Below, piece by piece: positions 36,084 to 43,760 of a stretch of DNA of 64,000 bases; the first letter of the stretch is position 1, and the number at the start of each line of letters is the position of its first letter. Source of the DNA: Actinoplanes italicus (GTDB lineage Bacteria; Actinomycetota; Actinomycetes; Mycobacteriales; Micromonosporaceae); the NCBI RefSeq assembly GCF_003001815.1, contig NZ_PVMZ01000004.1, positions 124,001 to 188,000 of the forward strand, read 5' to 3'. Made by a program: the position numbers and the translations under genes. The notes under the pieces were generated by a model, which saw nothing but the letters and a program-made list of their open reading frames with translations, searched no databases and was not told the DNA's origin.

Positions 36084-36866
36084 TGAACAGCTCACATCAC
36101 GCGCGGCATGCCGAGTCGGCAGCGTCGTCGGCCTGGTTGAGCCCGTGAACCTGCCCGTGGGGCCTGGACGTTTCCGAGACCGACCTGTCGGATTGAGCGC
36201 GGCAGGGTCCGTCGCGCGGGTGGCGCGCCGGTTCGGCAGGGCGGCAAAGGTGATTCCGGGGAGCGTGAGGATCGCCCCAAGGCGGATCTCGGACGCTCGT
36301 AGCCACTGGCCGCGACCTTGCACCCCAGCCACTAGCTCTTGGGGGAAGGGAAGCCGGAGGCGTCGCGCGAAGGGATAGCACCTTCCCGCGATCTTGCGCA
36401 GTTACGGTCGAGATGGCGGCACAACCTCACAAGGTCGCGCAGGAGGAGGCGCGCCTCCCGCGATCTTGCGCAGCTGCGGTCGAGATGGCGGCACAACCTC
36501 ACAAGGTCGCGGGCGGGAGCCGCGCCTCCCGCTATCTGTGCGTCGCGGTCACTCGACGTGTACAGCGGGCGGCCGATGTTGGCCTTCCGCTGCCGTCGGG
36601 GCTGCCCTTCAGGGCGGCGATCACCGCACAGGATCACCTCGCGCGGCGACACGCGCAAAAGATCCAGCGAGAGAGTGACGGCGAGAGGGGAGGCAACTCA
36701 GCCGGCCGGAGCCAGGACCGCCGGCCGCTCCTCAGACACGACGAAACACGACAAGGTGCGCCGAGGCACGACAAGGTGCGCCGAGGTGCGGCGGGTACGG
36801 CTCACGGGCTCGTGTCGACCCGCGCGGTCGCACCCGCTACCCGATCGACGTCGGCTCCCGGAACGG
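36084..36866. repeat. Gene-free stretch with two sets of tandem repeats
   Basis: No frame here looks like a real gene. A 72-bp unit starting TCCCGCGATCTTGCGCAG lies at 36384 and 36456, with a decayed third copy from 36527; each unit is bounded by near-inverted CGCGATCTTG and CAAGGTCGCG. Farther on, a 20-bp unit CACGACAAGGTGCGCCGAGG is repeated exactly at 36747-36766 and 36767-36786. No transposase remnant, tRNA or CRISPR pattern was found. Confidence 0.7.
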
Positions 36867-37340
36867 TCAGAGGGCGATCGGCCGGTAGGCGAGGGCCGTG
36901 TCGACGATCTGCTCCGGGGTGGGGCCGGGGCCGAGTTCGGCGGGCGGATGGAAGATCAGCCCGGAGGCGCCGGGCCGGGTGATGTTGGTGTCGAACAGCA
37001 GCGTGTACCAGTCGGCGTCCGGGTCGTCGGCCTGCGGGCCGGGGCCGTCCATGATGCGCCGGGCGATCTCGACGAGTTCGTCGCGGGTGATGTCCGGGAT
37101 CCGGGGGTAGCCGGGGCGGGCGACGAGGTGGGCGTAGGTCTCGGCGGAGCCCCAGGAGTCGTAGGTGTGGAAGTCGTGCGGCGTCAGGTCGCCGCCGGTG
37201 TCGGTGTTGAAGGCGGCGAGCTCGTCGGCGTAGGGCCGGCCGGTGTCCATGAGGCCGGCGATGCGGGTGATGGCGGCGGCGAGTTCGGCGATCCGTTCGG
37301 GGGCCACCGGTGGTGGCAGCAGTTCGGGGCGCAGGTTCAC
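36867..37340 (-). CDS. Hypothetical protein
   Basis: 157 residues from GTG 37340. Helical N-terminus (APERIAELAAAITRIAGLMD), then GRPYADELAAFNTDTGGDLT and DFHTYDSWGSAETYAHLVAR, ending PTPEQIVDTALAYRPIAL. This wording recurs in actinobacterial conserved hypotheticals, but I do not know a function. The GTG overlaps the stop of the membrane protein gene upstream (GTGA), so the two are co-translated. Confidence 0.65.
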   Translation of the reverse strand: MNLRPELLPPPVAPERIAELAAAITRIAGLMDTGRPYADELAAFNTDTGGDLTPHDFHTYDSWGSAETYAHLVARPGYPRIPDITRDELVEIARRIMDGPGPQADDPDADWYTLLFDTNITRPGASGLIFHPPAELGPGPTPEQIVDTALAYRPIAL

Positions 37341-37936
37341 GCCGGTATTGTGCGCCGCTGCTCGTCGTCGGCGGGCGTCCCGGCCGGGGGTGTCGTCTCC
37401 GTGAGCGGGTACAGGGCGGCGAGCATGAGCAGGCCGGTCACCGGCATGAGGTTGAGGTCGGCGGCGGGCAGGATGACCGCGACGAGCATGACGGCGGGGC
37501 TCCACCACGGTAGGTGCCGTGCGGCGGCGGCGAGGGCGGCCATGGCGACTATGCCGAGGAAGAACAGCAGCGGGCCGGCGTCGTAGACGGCGAGCTGGAT
37601 GCCGGGCAGGTCGGAGAAGTCGTGTTGCAGGGTGCGCAGTTCGGTGCGGTCGGCGGCGGCCAGGGCGAGGAGCATGTCGGCGCTGAACTGGACGACGGTG
37701 GCGGTGAGACCGGCGAGGGTGACGCCGGTGAGGGCGTTGCGGGCGGCGGTGCCGGGGATGAGGGCTCGCAGGGTGAGGACGACGGGTACGAACAGCAGCA
37801 TGCCGGCGAGGCCGAAGAGGTGGGCGATCTGCCAGTCGGCGCCGGGGCCGTAGTCGCCGTCGAGTCTGCCGAGGATGCGGGTGATGCCGTAGGCGGTCAT
37901 CGCGAGGGGCGCGGCCAGGAGCGCGAATCGGGTCAT
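37337..37936 (-). CDS. Integral membrane protein of unknown function
   Basis: 199 residues with about six hydrophobic helices (residues 3-20, 38-58, 70-90, 112-140, 146-160 and 163-180) and a soluble acidic C-terminal tail (TETTPPAGTPADDEQRR). Segments such as GPGADWQIAHLFGLAGMLLF resemble small actinobacterial membrane proteins without assigned function. Coupled by GTGA overlap to the hypothetical gene downstream. The 83 bp before it shows no clear promoter. Confidence 0.7.
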   Translation of the reverse strand: MTRFALLAAPLAMTAYGITRILGRLDGDYGPGADWQIAHLFGLAGMLLFVPVVLTLRALIPGTAARNALTGVTLAGLTATVVQFSADMLLALAAADRTELRTLQHDFSDLPGIQLAVYDAGPLLFFLGIVAMAALAAAARHLPWWSPAVMLVAVILPAADLNLMPVTGLLMLAALYPLTETTPPAGTPADDEQRRTIPA

Positions 37937-38019
37937 GTCGATGATCCTGGTGGCGTGGTGTGTGGTGGCGCCTCAGGTGGTTCCCGGTGGCCGACCCTGA
38001 GTGTTCCCCGAGATGGGGG

Positions 38020-38532
38020 TCATTCGGCTTCGAAGCCGCCGTGGTCGCGGGCGACGGTGAGCCATCGGAGCCAGGCGAGCCATTTGGGGTCGGTTTCGAG
38101 TTCGGCGCGTACGGTGTCGGGGGTGCGGGTGTAGGCGTCGAGGGCTTCGTCGATCTCTTTGGTGGTGATCAGCCAGCGGTCGTTGCTGAGGAGTTTGAAG
38201 GCGGGGATGCCGAGGCGGCCGGGTACGGTCTGGGCGCGCCAGGCGTCGTCGTGTTCGACGCGGCCGTCGGTGTCGCCGGATTCCCAGGCTGTGGGTTGGG
38301 CGGGGTAGCCCATTCCGGCGAGTTCCATCTTCTCGTTGATGTCGGCGAATTTGCGGTAGGGGAACTCCCAGGGGTTGTCCTCGCCGGGCCGGTCGGTGGC
38401 GGCGCGGGCCAGGAGCCGGTAGAGGGCGGCCTCGCAGTCGGGTTCGTGCGCGCACAGTGTGCCGGCCTGGCGGCAGTCGGCGAGGCGGCTGCGGGCGGCG
38501 GCGCAGTCGGCCAGCTCAAGATCGATCCCCAC
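38020..38532 (-). CDS. Hypothetical protein
   Basis: 170 residues, MGIDLELADCAAARSRLADC at the start, with four cysteines in the first 35 residues (C10, C20, C27 and C33) that might bind metal. The middle has ENPWEFPYRKFADINEKMEL-like text and the C-terminus KWLAWLRWLTVARDHGGFEA. No recognised domain. It lies 88 bp downstream of the siderophore decarboxylase on the same strand and could be a late member of that operon, but nothing in the sequence ties it to siderophores. Confidence 0.6.
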   Translation of the reverse strand: MGIDLELADCAAARSRLADCRQAGTLCAHEPDCEAALYRLLARAATDRPGEDNPWEFPYRKFADINEKMELAGMGYPAQPTAWESGDTDGRVEHDDAWRAQTVPGRLGIPAFKLLSNDRWLITTKEIDEALDAYTRTPDTVRAELETDPKWLAWLRWLTVARDHGGFEAE

Positions 38533-38620
38533 CCTTCCGATGATCGCCCCTGGTGGGTGGTTCCCGCCGGTGTTCCGGAGGTGCTGGTGATCAAAACCGG
38601 TCAGTGGGGTGGAAACCGTG

Positions 38621-39748
38621 TCACAGCACGATGAAGTCGGGTGGGTCGTGGCGCAGGAAGTCGTGGTGGGAGATGTCCCAGCCGTAGGCGCCGGCCCGGG
38701 CGAACAGCAGGATGTCGCCGGCGCGTAGGCGGGTGACGTGGCGGCCGCGGGTGAGGACGTCGCGGGGGGTGCAGAGTTCGCCGACGGCGTCGACCTCGGT
38801 GTCGTGGACCTCGGGGCGGGGGTAGGGGTGGGGCCAGTCGTCGACCGGGATGACGGTGAAGGGGTGGGAGTAGCCCCAGGCGGCGGGGAGCCGGAAGTGG
38901 TGGGTGCCGCCGCGCAGGACGGCGAAGGTGCGGCCGTGGGTGGTTTTGAGGTCGAGGACTTCGGCGGCGTACCAGCCGGCGTCGGCGGTCAGGTAGCGGC
39001 CGGGTTCGAGGATCAGTTCGACGCCGTCGGGGACGGTCACGTCCTTCAGCGGGGTGGGGTCGATGGAGGCGTCGCTGAGGTAGTCGACGCCGAGGCCGCC
39101 TCCGGCGTTGACCACGTGCAGGCGCAGGTCGTACCGGCGGGCGGTGTGCTGGGCCCAGGTCAGGGATGCGGTGAGGAAGCCGGCGTGGGCGTGGCCGTCG
39201 AGGTTGTTGGAGACGGCGTGCAGGTGGAAGCCGATGACCCGCAGCCCGGCGGGTATGTCGGCGAGGACTTGCGGGAGCTGGGTTTCGTCGATGCCGAACG
39301 GGGTGGGTGTGCCGGTCATGGTGTGGCTGCCGGTCAGTGCCGTGCCGGCCCGGTTGACGCGCAGGCACACGTCGGCGTGTACGCCGAGGGCGGCGAGGCG
39401 GCGCAGTTCGTGGGGGCTCTCCACGTTGAGCAGGGCGCCGGCGGCGACGGCGGCGGCCAGTTCGCTGTCGGTCTTGGCGGGGCCGCCGAAGACGATGCGG
39501 CGGGCGCCGGCCCGTACGGCGAGGTTCAGTTCACCGCCGGAGGCGACCTCGAGTCCGTCGCACACTTCGGCGAGGGTCCGTACGACTGCGGGATGGCCGT
39601 TGGCTTTGACCGCGTACAGCATCGTGGTGTTGTCCGGAAGGTGGGCCCGCAGTGTCGCCGCACGTGATCGCAGTGCGGTGGTGTCGTAGATGTAGGCGCA
39701 GCGCGGTGGCGGCAGGTGGCGCAGCGCGGCGGTGATGTGCTCAGCCAT
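38621..39748 (-). CDS. Type III PLP-dependent decarboxylase of the siderophore operon
   Basis: 375 residues in the alanine-racemase-fold decarboxylase family (DAP, ornithine and lysine decarboxylases; SbnH and PvsE in siderophore loci). PLP lysine K48 in LYAVKANGHP; further signatures are VASGGELNLAV, VIGFHLHAVSNN, VNAGGGLGVDYLS, LEPGRYLTADAGWYAAEV and GELCTPRDVL (active-site Cys). Its start overlaps the upstream IucA/IucC stop by 8 bp. It probably decarboxylates an amino acid or a carboxylate intermediate to give the amine used in siderophore assembly. Confidence 0.92.
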   Translation of the reverse strand: MAEHITAALRHLPPPRCAYIYDTTALRSRAATLRAHLPDNTTMLYAVKANGHPAVVRTLAEVCDGLEVASGGELNLAVRAGARRIVFGGPAKTDSELAAAVAAGALLNVESPHELRRLAALGVHADVCLRVNRAGTALTGSHTMTGTPTPFGIDETQLPQVLADIPAGLRVIGFHLHAVSNNLDGHAHAGFLTASLTWAQHTARRYDLRLHVVNAGGGLGVDYLSDASIDPTPLKDVTVPDGVELILEPGRYLTADAGWYAAEVLDLKTTHGRTFAVLRGGTHHFRLPAAWGYSHPFTVIPVDDWPHPYPRPEVHDTEVDAVGELCTPRDVLTRGRHVTRLRAGDILLFARAGAYGWDISHHDFLRHDPPDFIVL

Positions 39749-41315
39749 GCAGGGGGTTGCCGACCGGGATGTGGATGTCGCCGGTGCCGGCCAGGCGCAT
39801 GCGGACCAGGGCTTTGTGGGGGACGGTCGCGGCGATGAGCCAGCTGTGGTCGGCGGCGGCGTGGCGGTGGCCGCCGAGCTGGTCGTAGGTGTCGTCGACG
39901 ATGTCGCGGACGAGGCGCCAGGCGTGGGGCTCGTCGAGGTCGTGGGATTCGCCGAGCCGGATGATGAGCTCGCCGAGGTGGGCTTGCAGGGCGGTGTAGC
40001 CGAGTTTGGCGCGCAGGATCTCGGTGTCGTTCGTGCCGACGACGGAGCCGGGCCAGAGTTCGAGGCGGTGGCCGGCGTCGGTGAGGCGGCCGGGGTGCAG
40101 GCGCAGTCCGGCGAGGTCGCGCAGGGCGAGGCGGTGGGGGTGGCCGCCGGTGAAGGTGGGCAGGCAGTTCTGCAGGTGGGCTTCGAGGGCGACGCCGTCG
40201 GCGAGCAGGCGTAGCAGTGGGGGCAGCAGGAGGCGGGCGTAGGCGGTGAGCCAGGCGGCCGGGTCGCCGCCGGATTCGTCGACGAGGCCCGCGGCGAGCA
40301 GGGGCAGGGCGCCGCCGGGCAGGGCCTGTTCGCCGTTGTGGAGGCGGCCGGTGAGGCCGGTGCGGGCGATGGCGGAAAGGTCGCGTCCGCTGCCGGCGGG
40401 GACGGCGGCGCCGGCGGGTTCGGTCATGAGCAGCAGCCTGCTGCCGTCCGGATCGTTGTCGATCATGCGGGTGAGCAGGGTGGACAGGGCGGGGCCGTTG
40501 CGGGTGGAGGCGACGCTGATGCTGCGGCGGGTGGAGGTGACCTGGATGTCGAGGCTGAGTTTGAGGTAGTGGCCGCCGGGCAGCAGCAGGGTGCGCAGCG
40601 CTGCGGTGGGGATGGCGTCGATCTGGCCGTCGAGGCGGCGCAGGGTGCCGTCGGCGAACAGTTCTCGGTAGCGGCTGGTGACCATGTCGAGCTGCCAGGC
40701 GTGGACGGGTTGTACGCGGTGGCCGGGGGGTGCGTCGGGGATGCCGTCGACGCGGGTGCGCAGCCATTGGCCGAGGTCGTCGCCGAGGTGGGAGTCGTCG
40801 CGGACGGCGACGAAGCCGATGCCGGTGTGGCCGGCTTCCAGGTCGTGGGCGAGGACGTCGCCGGTGTCCCAGCCGAGGCGGGTGCGTCCGCAGGGGTGCA
40901 GGTTGTGGCCGGCGACGGCGAGGCGTTCGTGGGCGACGGCGGTGCTGTCGGGGTCGGTGCCGGTGGGCAGGTTGTCGGTGCGGCGGGCCATGGCGAGGGC
41001 CAGGTTGAGCACGGCGTTGCGGATCTCGGCGGACATGGTGCCGTCGGGGTCGATGCCGGCGAGCAGGTCGACCGGGTCGGCGACGCCGGCGTTCGGGTAT
41101 TCGACGCGGTGGAAGGCGTGCCGGGTGCCGCCGGCGGTGGCGGGGGTGAGGTCTTCGCGGACGAGGGCGGCGCGCAGGCGGCGGCCGACGGTGTCGGCGG
41201 CGTAGGGCAGGTGGCGCACGAACCCGTCGACGAGGTGTGGTTCGTGCACGGCGAGGGCGGCCTCGGTGTGGGCGGCGGCCGCGGCGAGTCGGCCGGTGCT
41301 GACGATGCGGATCAT
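39741..41315 (-). CDS. IucA/IucC-family siderophore synthetase (NIS synthetase) 1
   Basis: 524 residues. NIS hallmarks are HNLHPCGRTRLGW (substrate/ATP region, family HPxxKxRxG), HAWQLDMV, LKLSLDIQVTSTRRSISVAS, and EAHLQNCLPTF followed by LALRDLAG. The C-terminal FhuF-like/thumb part has IVDDTYDQLG and KALVRMRLAG. The enzyme adenylates a carboxylate (typically citrate) and forms an amide or ester. ATG 41315 has GGAAGGA at -8. Middle gene of the three-gene operon; its type (A, B or C) cannot be set by eye. Confidence 0.92.
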   Translation of the reverse strand: MIRIVSTGRLAAAAAHTEAALAVHEPHLVDGFVRHLPYAADTVGRRLRAALVREDLTPATAGGTRHAFHRVEYPNAGVADPVDLLAGIDPDGTMSAEIRNAVLNLALAMARRTDNLPTGTDPDSTAVAHERLAVAGHNLHPCGRTRLGWDTGDVLAHDLEAGHTGIGFVAVRDDSHLGDDLGQWLRTRVDGIPDAPPGHRVQPVHAWQLDMVTSRYRELFADGTLRRLDGQIDAIPTAALRTLLLPGGHYLKLSLDIQVTSTRRSISVASTRNGPALSTLLTRMIDNDPDGSRLLLMTEPAGAAVPAGSGRDLSAIARTGLTGRLHNGEQALPGGALPLLAAGLVDESGGDPAAWLTAYARLLLPPLLRLLADGVALEAHLQNCLPTFTGGHPHRLALRDLAGLRLHPGRLTDAGHRLELWPGSVVGTNDTEILRAKLGYTALQAHLGELIIRLGESHDLDEPHAWRLVRDIVDDTYDQLGGHRHAAADHSWLIAATVPHKALVRMRLAGTGDIHIPVGNPLHG

Positions 41316-41337
41316 CGGGGGTCCTTCCGCGACAGGT

Positions 41338-42792
41338 TCATGCGTGCGCCGCCATCGGGTTCGGCAGGTGGGTCCAGCGGTCGTGCAGGGGGTCGGCGGC
41401 CAGTCGCATGGCGGTGGTCGCCTTGACCGGCAGGGGGCCGGTGAGCAGCGCTGTCGTGTCGGTGGTGCCGCGCAGGGAGTCGGCGATGATGCGCCACAGC
41501 TTGTCGGGGTCGGCGTCGAGGGCGGTGATCATTTGGCGGGCGACGGTGGCGAGGGCGGCGGCGGCGAGTTTGGTGCGCAGTTCGGTGTCGTCGCCGGTGG
41601 GCAGGTCGCCGATCAGTGGTGGTGTCTCGTGGCCGGCGGTTCTCAGCCGGCCGGCGTGCACGCGGACGCCGCCGAGGTCGCGGTAGAGGGTCCGCACGAT
41701 CCGGGTGCCGCGGATCAGGACCAGGGTGTTCTGGCCGTGGGCTTCCAGGGCGACGCCACGTTCGAGGAGCCGGGCCAGGGGTGCGAAGAAGACCACACCG
41801 AGGTCTTTCATGATCTGGTACGGGTCGCCGAGCGCGGCGAGCAGCGACGGTGCGGTGGCCAGTACCCCGAGGGGGACGGCGCCGGGCGGGGGTGCCTGCC
41901 GGATGAGGTGGGCGAGCCGCCGGTCGGGGCCGTTGCCGGTGATGACGGCTCCGGCGGAGGCCTCGGCGAGCACGTCGAGCGGCAGGTCGGCGGTGAGGGT
42001 GGTCAGCAGTGCCGACAGCAGGGGGCCGTTGCGGACGGCGGCGGGGGAGACGGTGCGTACGGCGGAGGTCATCTGCACGTCGACGGCGGTCTTGATGTGG
42101 GGGCCGCCGTCGAGGGGGGCGACGGTGCGCAGGGACATGAGGGGGCGTACCGGGCCGGTCTGTCCGTCGTCGGTCAGCCACCGGTACTGCTCGCGCAGGC
42201 GGGTGGCCTGCCAGGGGTGGGCGAGCAGGACCGGTTCGCCGTCGCCGTGCCAGCGGCCGGGCGGGACCCGTAGCCGTTGCAGGCGGAAGGCGGTGCGGTG
42301 TTCGGGGGCGTAGGCGAGCTGGTCGGCGACGGTCATGCCGGTGCGGGTGCGGCAGCACGGGTGCAGGGGGTGGCCGTCGACGAGCAGCTGTTCGATCTCG
42401 CCCGGTGCCGGGTCGGCGGGCATGGCCGGTGGCCGGGGGTTGGCGGCGCGGGCCAGGGCGAGGTTGGCGACGCTGCCGGCGATCTCGTCGGCCAGGGGGG
42501 CGCCGGGCCAGAGCAGGGCGGCGAGGCGGGCCGGGTCGTCGGTGCGGGTGCCGTCGACGGTGACGGTCAGGCCGGCGGCGGGTTCGGTGAACGCGGTGGC
42601 GGCGCCGGCGGGATAGGACAGGCGGGTGTGGACGTTGCGGGGTAGTGGTTCGGTGGCGCAGGCGACCAGGAGCCGGCCCATGACGGCGGCGCGGGCGCCG
42701 GGCAGGGCGGCGTCGAAGGGGTCCAGTAGGTCGGGGCGCAGCTCGGCGAGTTGCGAGCGGGTGCCGGCGGGATCGGCGGTGGGTTGCGGCAC
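41338..42792 (-). CDS. IucA/IucC-family siderophore synthetase (NIS synthetase) 2
   Basis: 484 residues from GTG 42792. It shows GHPLHPCCRTRTGMTVADQL, LLAHPWQATRLRE, IKTAVDVQMTSAVRTVSPAA, ALEAHGQNTLVLI and LYRDLGGVRVHAG, all NIS-synthetase signatures. It is diverged from synthetase 1, so the two probably carry out successive condensations. It is 22 bp upstream of synthetase 1. No DmdR/IdeR-like iron box was seen in the 60 bp before it, and no exporter or receptor gene lies nearby. Confidence 0.9.
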   Translation of the reverse strand: MPQPTADPAGTRSQLAELRPDLLDPFDAALPGARAAVMGRLLVACATEPLPRNVHTRLSYPAGAATAFTEPAAGLTVTVDGTRTDDPARLAALLWPGAPLADEIAGSVANLALARAANPRPPAMPADPAPGEIEQLLVDGHPLHPCCRTRTGMTVADQLAYAPEHRTAFRLQRLRVPPGRWHGDGEPVLLAHPWQATRLREQYRWLTDDGQTGPVRPLMSLRTVAPLDGGPHIKTAVDVQMTSAVRTVSPAAVRNGPLLSALLTTLTADLPLDVLAEASAGAVITGNGPDRRLAHLIRQAPPPGAVPLGVLATAPSLLAALGDPYQIMKDLGVVFFAPLARLLERGVALEAHGQNTLVLIRGTRIVRTLYRDLGGVRVHAGRLRTAGHETPPLIGDLPTGDDTELRTKLAAAALATVARQMITALDADPDKLWRIIADSLRGTTDTTALLTGPLPVKATTAMRLAADPLHDRWTHLPNPMAAHA

Positions 42793-42852
42793 CCCACCAT
42801 TGTTGCCGTCGCCTGTGTGGGCGGTCGTGGGGGAGCGTGTGAGCGGCCGGGG

Positions 42853-43692
42853 TCACACCGCGGTCGGCATGGGTGGCTGGTGCCAGGCCCACGCGTCGTC
42901 GAGCCACGGCAGGTGCTCGAATCGTTCGTACAGGTGGGCGGCTCTGTCCTGCCGGGTCAGCCAGGGGCGGTCCCAGGGGTCGTAGATGTGGATCGGGGTG
43001 GCCCAGTCGTCGTAGGGGCGTGGTCCGGTGTCGGAGCGTCTCGGGGTGAACTCGCCGAGGTTGCCGGTCAGGTCGACGTATTGCAGCGACGGCAGGTTCT
43101 GTTCGCCTGCCTCGGCGAGCGACTGCACGCCGCGCAGTGTGATGCCGCAGTCGGCCAGGCCGAGCCACCGCAGCCGTTTCAGGTGCGGGGAGGAGGCCAG
43201 CAGGCGTAGTCCGGCGTCGTCGAGGTGGCTGGAGGACAGGTCGAGGTAGACGGCTCGGGCCAGAAGCGGGCTGGTGAGCAGGTCACCGAGGTCGGTTTCG
43301 TCCCAGTCGCCGAAGCGGATGCCGCGCCAGGGGATGAGCCGGGCCAGGTCGTCGGCGTGGTCGAGGAATGCGGCCGGGGCGATTGTCGGATATTCGGGGA
43401 AACCGCGTTGCAGGCGTACGGTGCCGGCGGCGGGCAGGGGTGGGGTGAGGCGGTCGCGGAGGGCCGCGGTCAGTTGCTGTTCGCGTGGGGTGGGGGAGCT
43501 GATGCCGGGCTCGCCGGGCGCCGGCCTGTGGGGTGGCTGGCGCTGGCGCCAGGCGCCGCTGGTGCGTTGGCGGTCGTTGGTGATCTGCAGGCGGATCAGT
43601 TCGGCGTGTTCGGGGTCGGTGGCTTGGATGTGGTCGGCGTAGGCGAGCCGCAGGTCCATGTCGTGGGGGTCGGCGAGGATGTCGGCGTACAC
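42853..43692 (-). CDS. Leucine-rich-repeat protein with TIGR02996-type N-terminus
   Basis: 279 residues from GTG 43692. It begins VYADILADPHDMDLRLAYAD and AELIRLQ, the repeat-companion domain TIGR02996 best known from planctomycetes and also found in actinomycetes. Leucine-rich repeats follow (AVYLDLSSSHLDDAGLRLLA, SPHLKRLRWLGLADCGITLR). Such proteins bind partners; function unknown. It lies 60 bp upstream of the siderophore operon on the same strand and may be co-transcribed by chance. Confidence 0.8.
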   Translation of the reverse strand: MYADILADPHDMDLRLAYADHIQATDPEHAELIRLQITNDRQRTSGAWRQRQPPHRPAPGEPGISSPTPREQQLTAALRDRLTPPLPAAGTVRLQRGFPEYPTIAPAAFLDHADDLARLIPWRGIRFGDWDETDLGDLLTSPLLARAVYLDLSSSHLDDAGLRLLASSPHLKRLRWLGLADCGITLRGVQSLAEAGEQNLPSLQYVDLTGNLGEFTPRRSDTGPRPYDDWATPIHIYDPWDRPWLTRQDRAAHLYERFEHLPWLDDAWAWHQPPMPTAV

Positions 43693-43760
43693 GCCGGGCA
43701 GCGTATTTCCCCCACGCCACGAATCCGATAAATTCTCGTATTCAATCGAGGGGGAGTGCC

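Noticed and set aside
36384..36570. CRISPR array
   Set aside because: Repeat unit of 72 bp with no distinct spacers and no cas genes.
36339..37586. 415-codon plus-strand frame
   Set aside because: It runs through the 72-bp repeats and then opposite two minus-strand genes; no domain visible.
38738..41426. Long plus-strand open frames rich in Gly, Val and Ala opposite the siderophore genes
   Set aside because: Mirror frames of the PLP decarboxylase and IucA/IucC genes; composition typical of antisense shadows in G+C-rich DNA.
42793..42852. Iron box before the siderophore operon
   Set aside because: No TTAGGTTAGG-like inverted repeat is present in this gap or before the upstream LRR gene.
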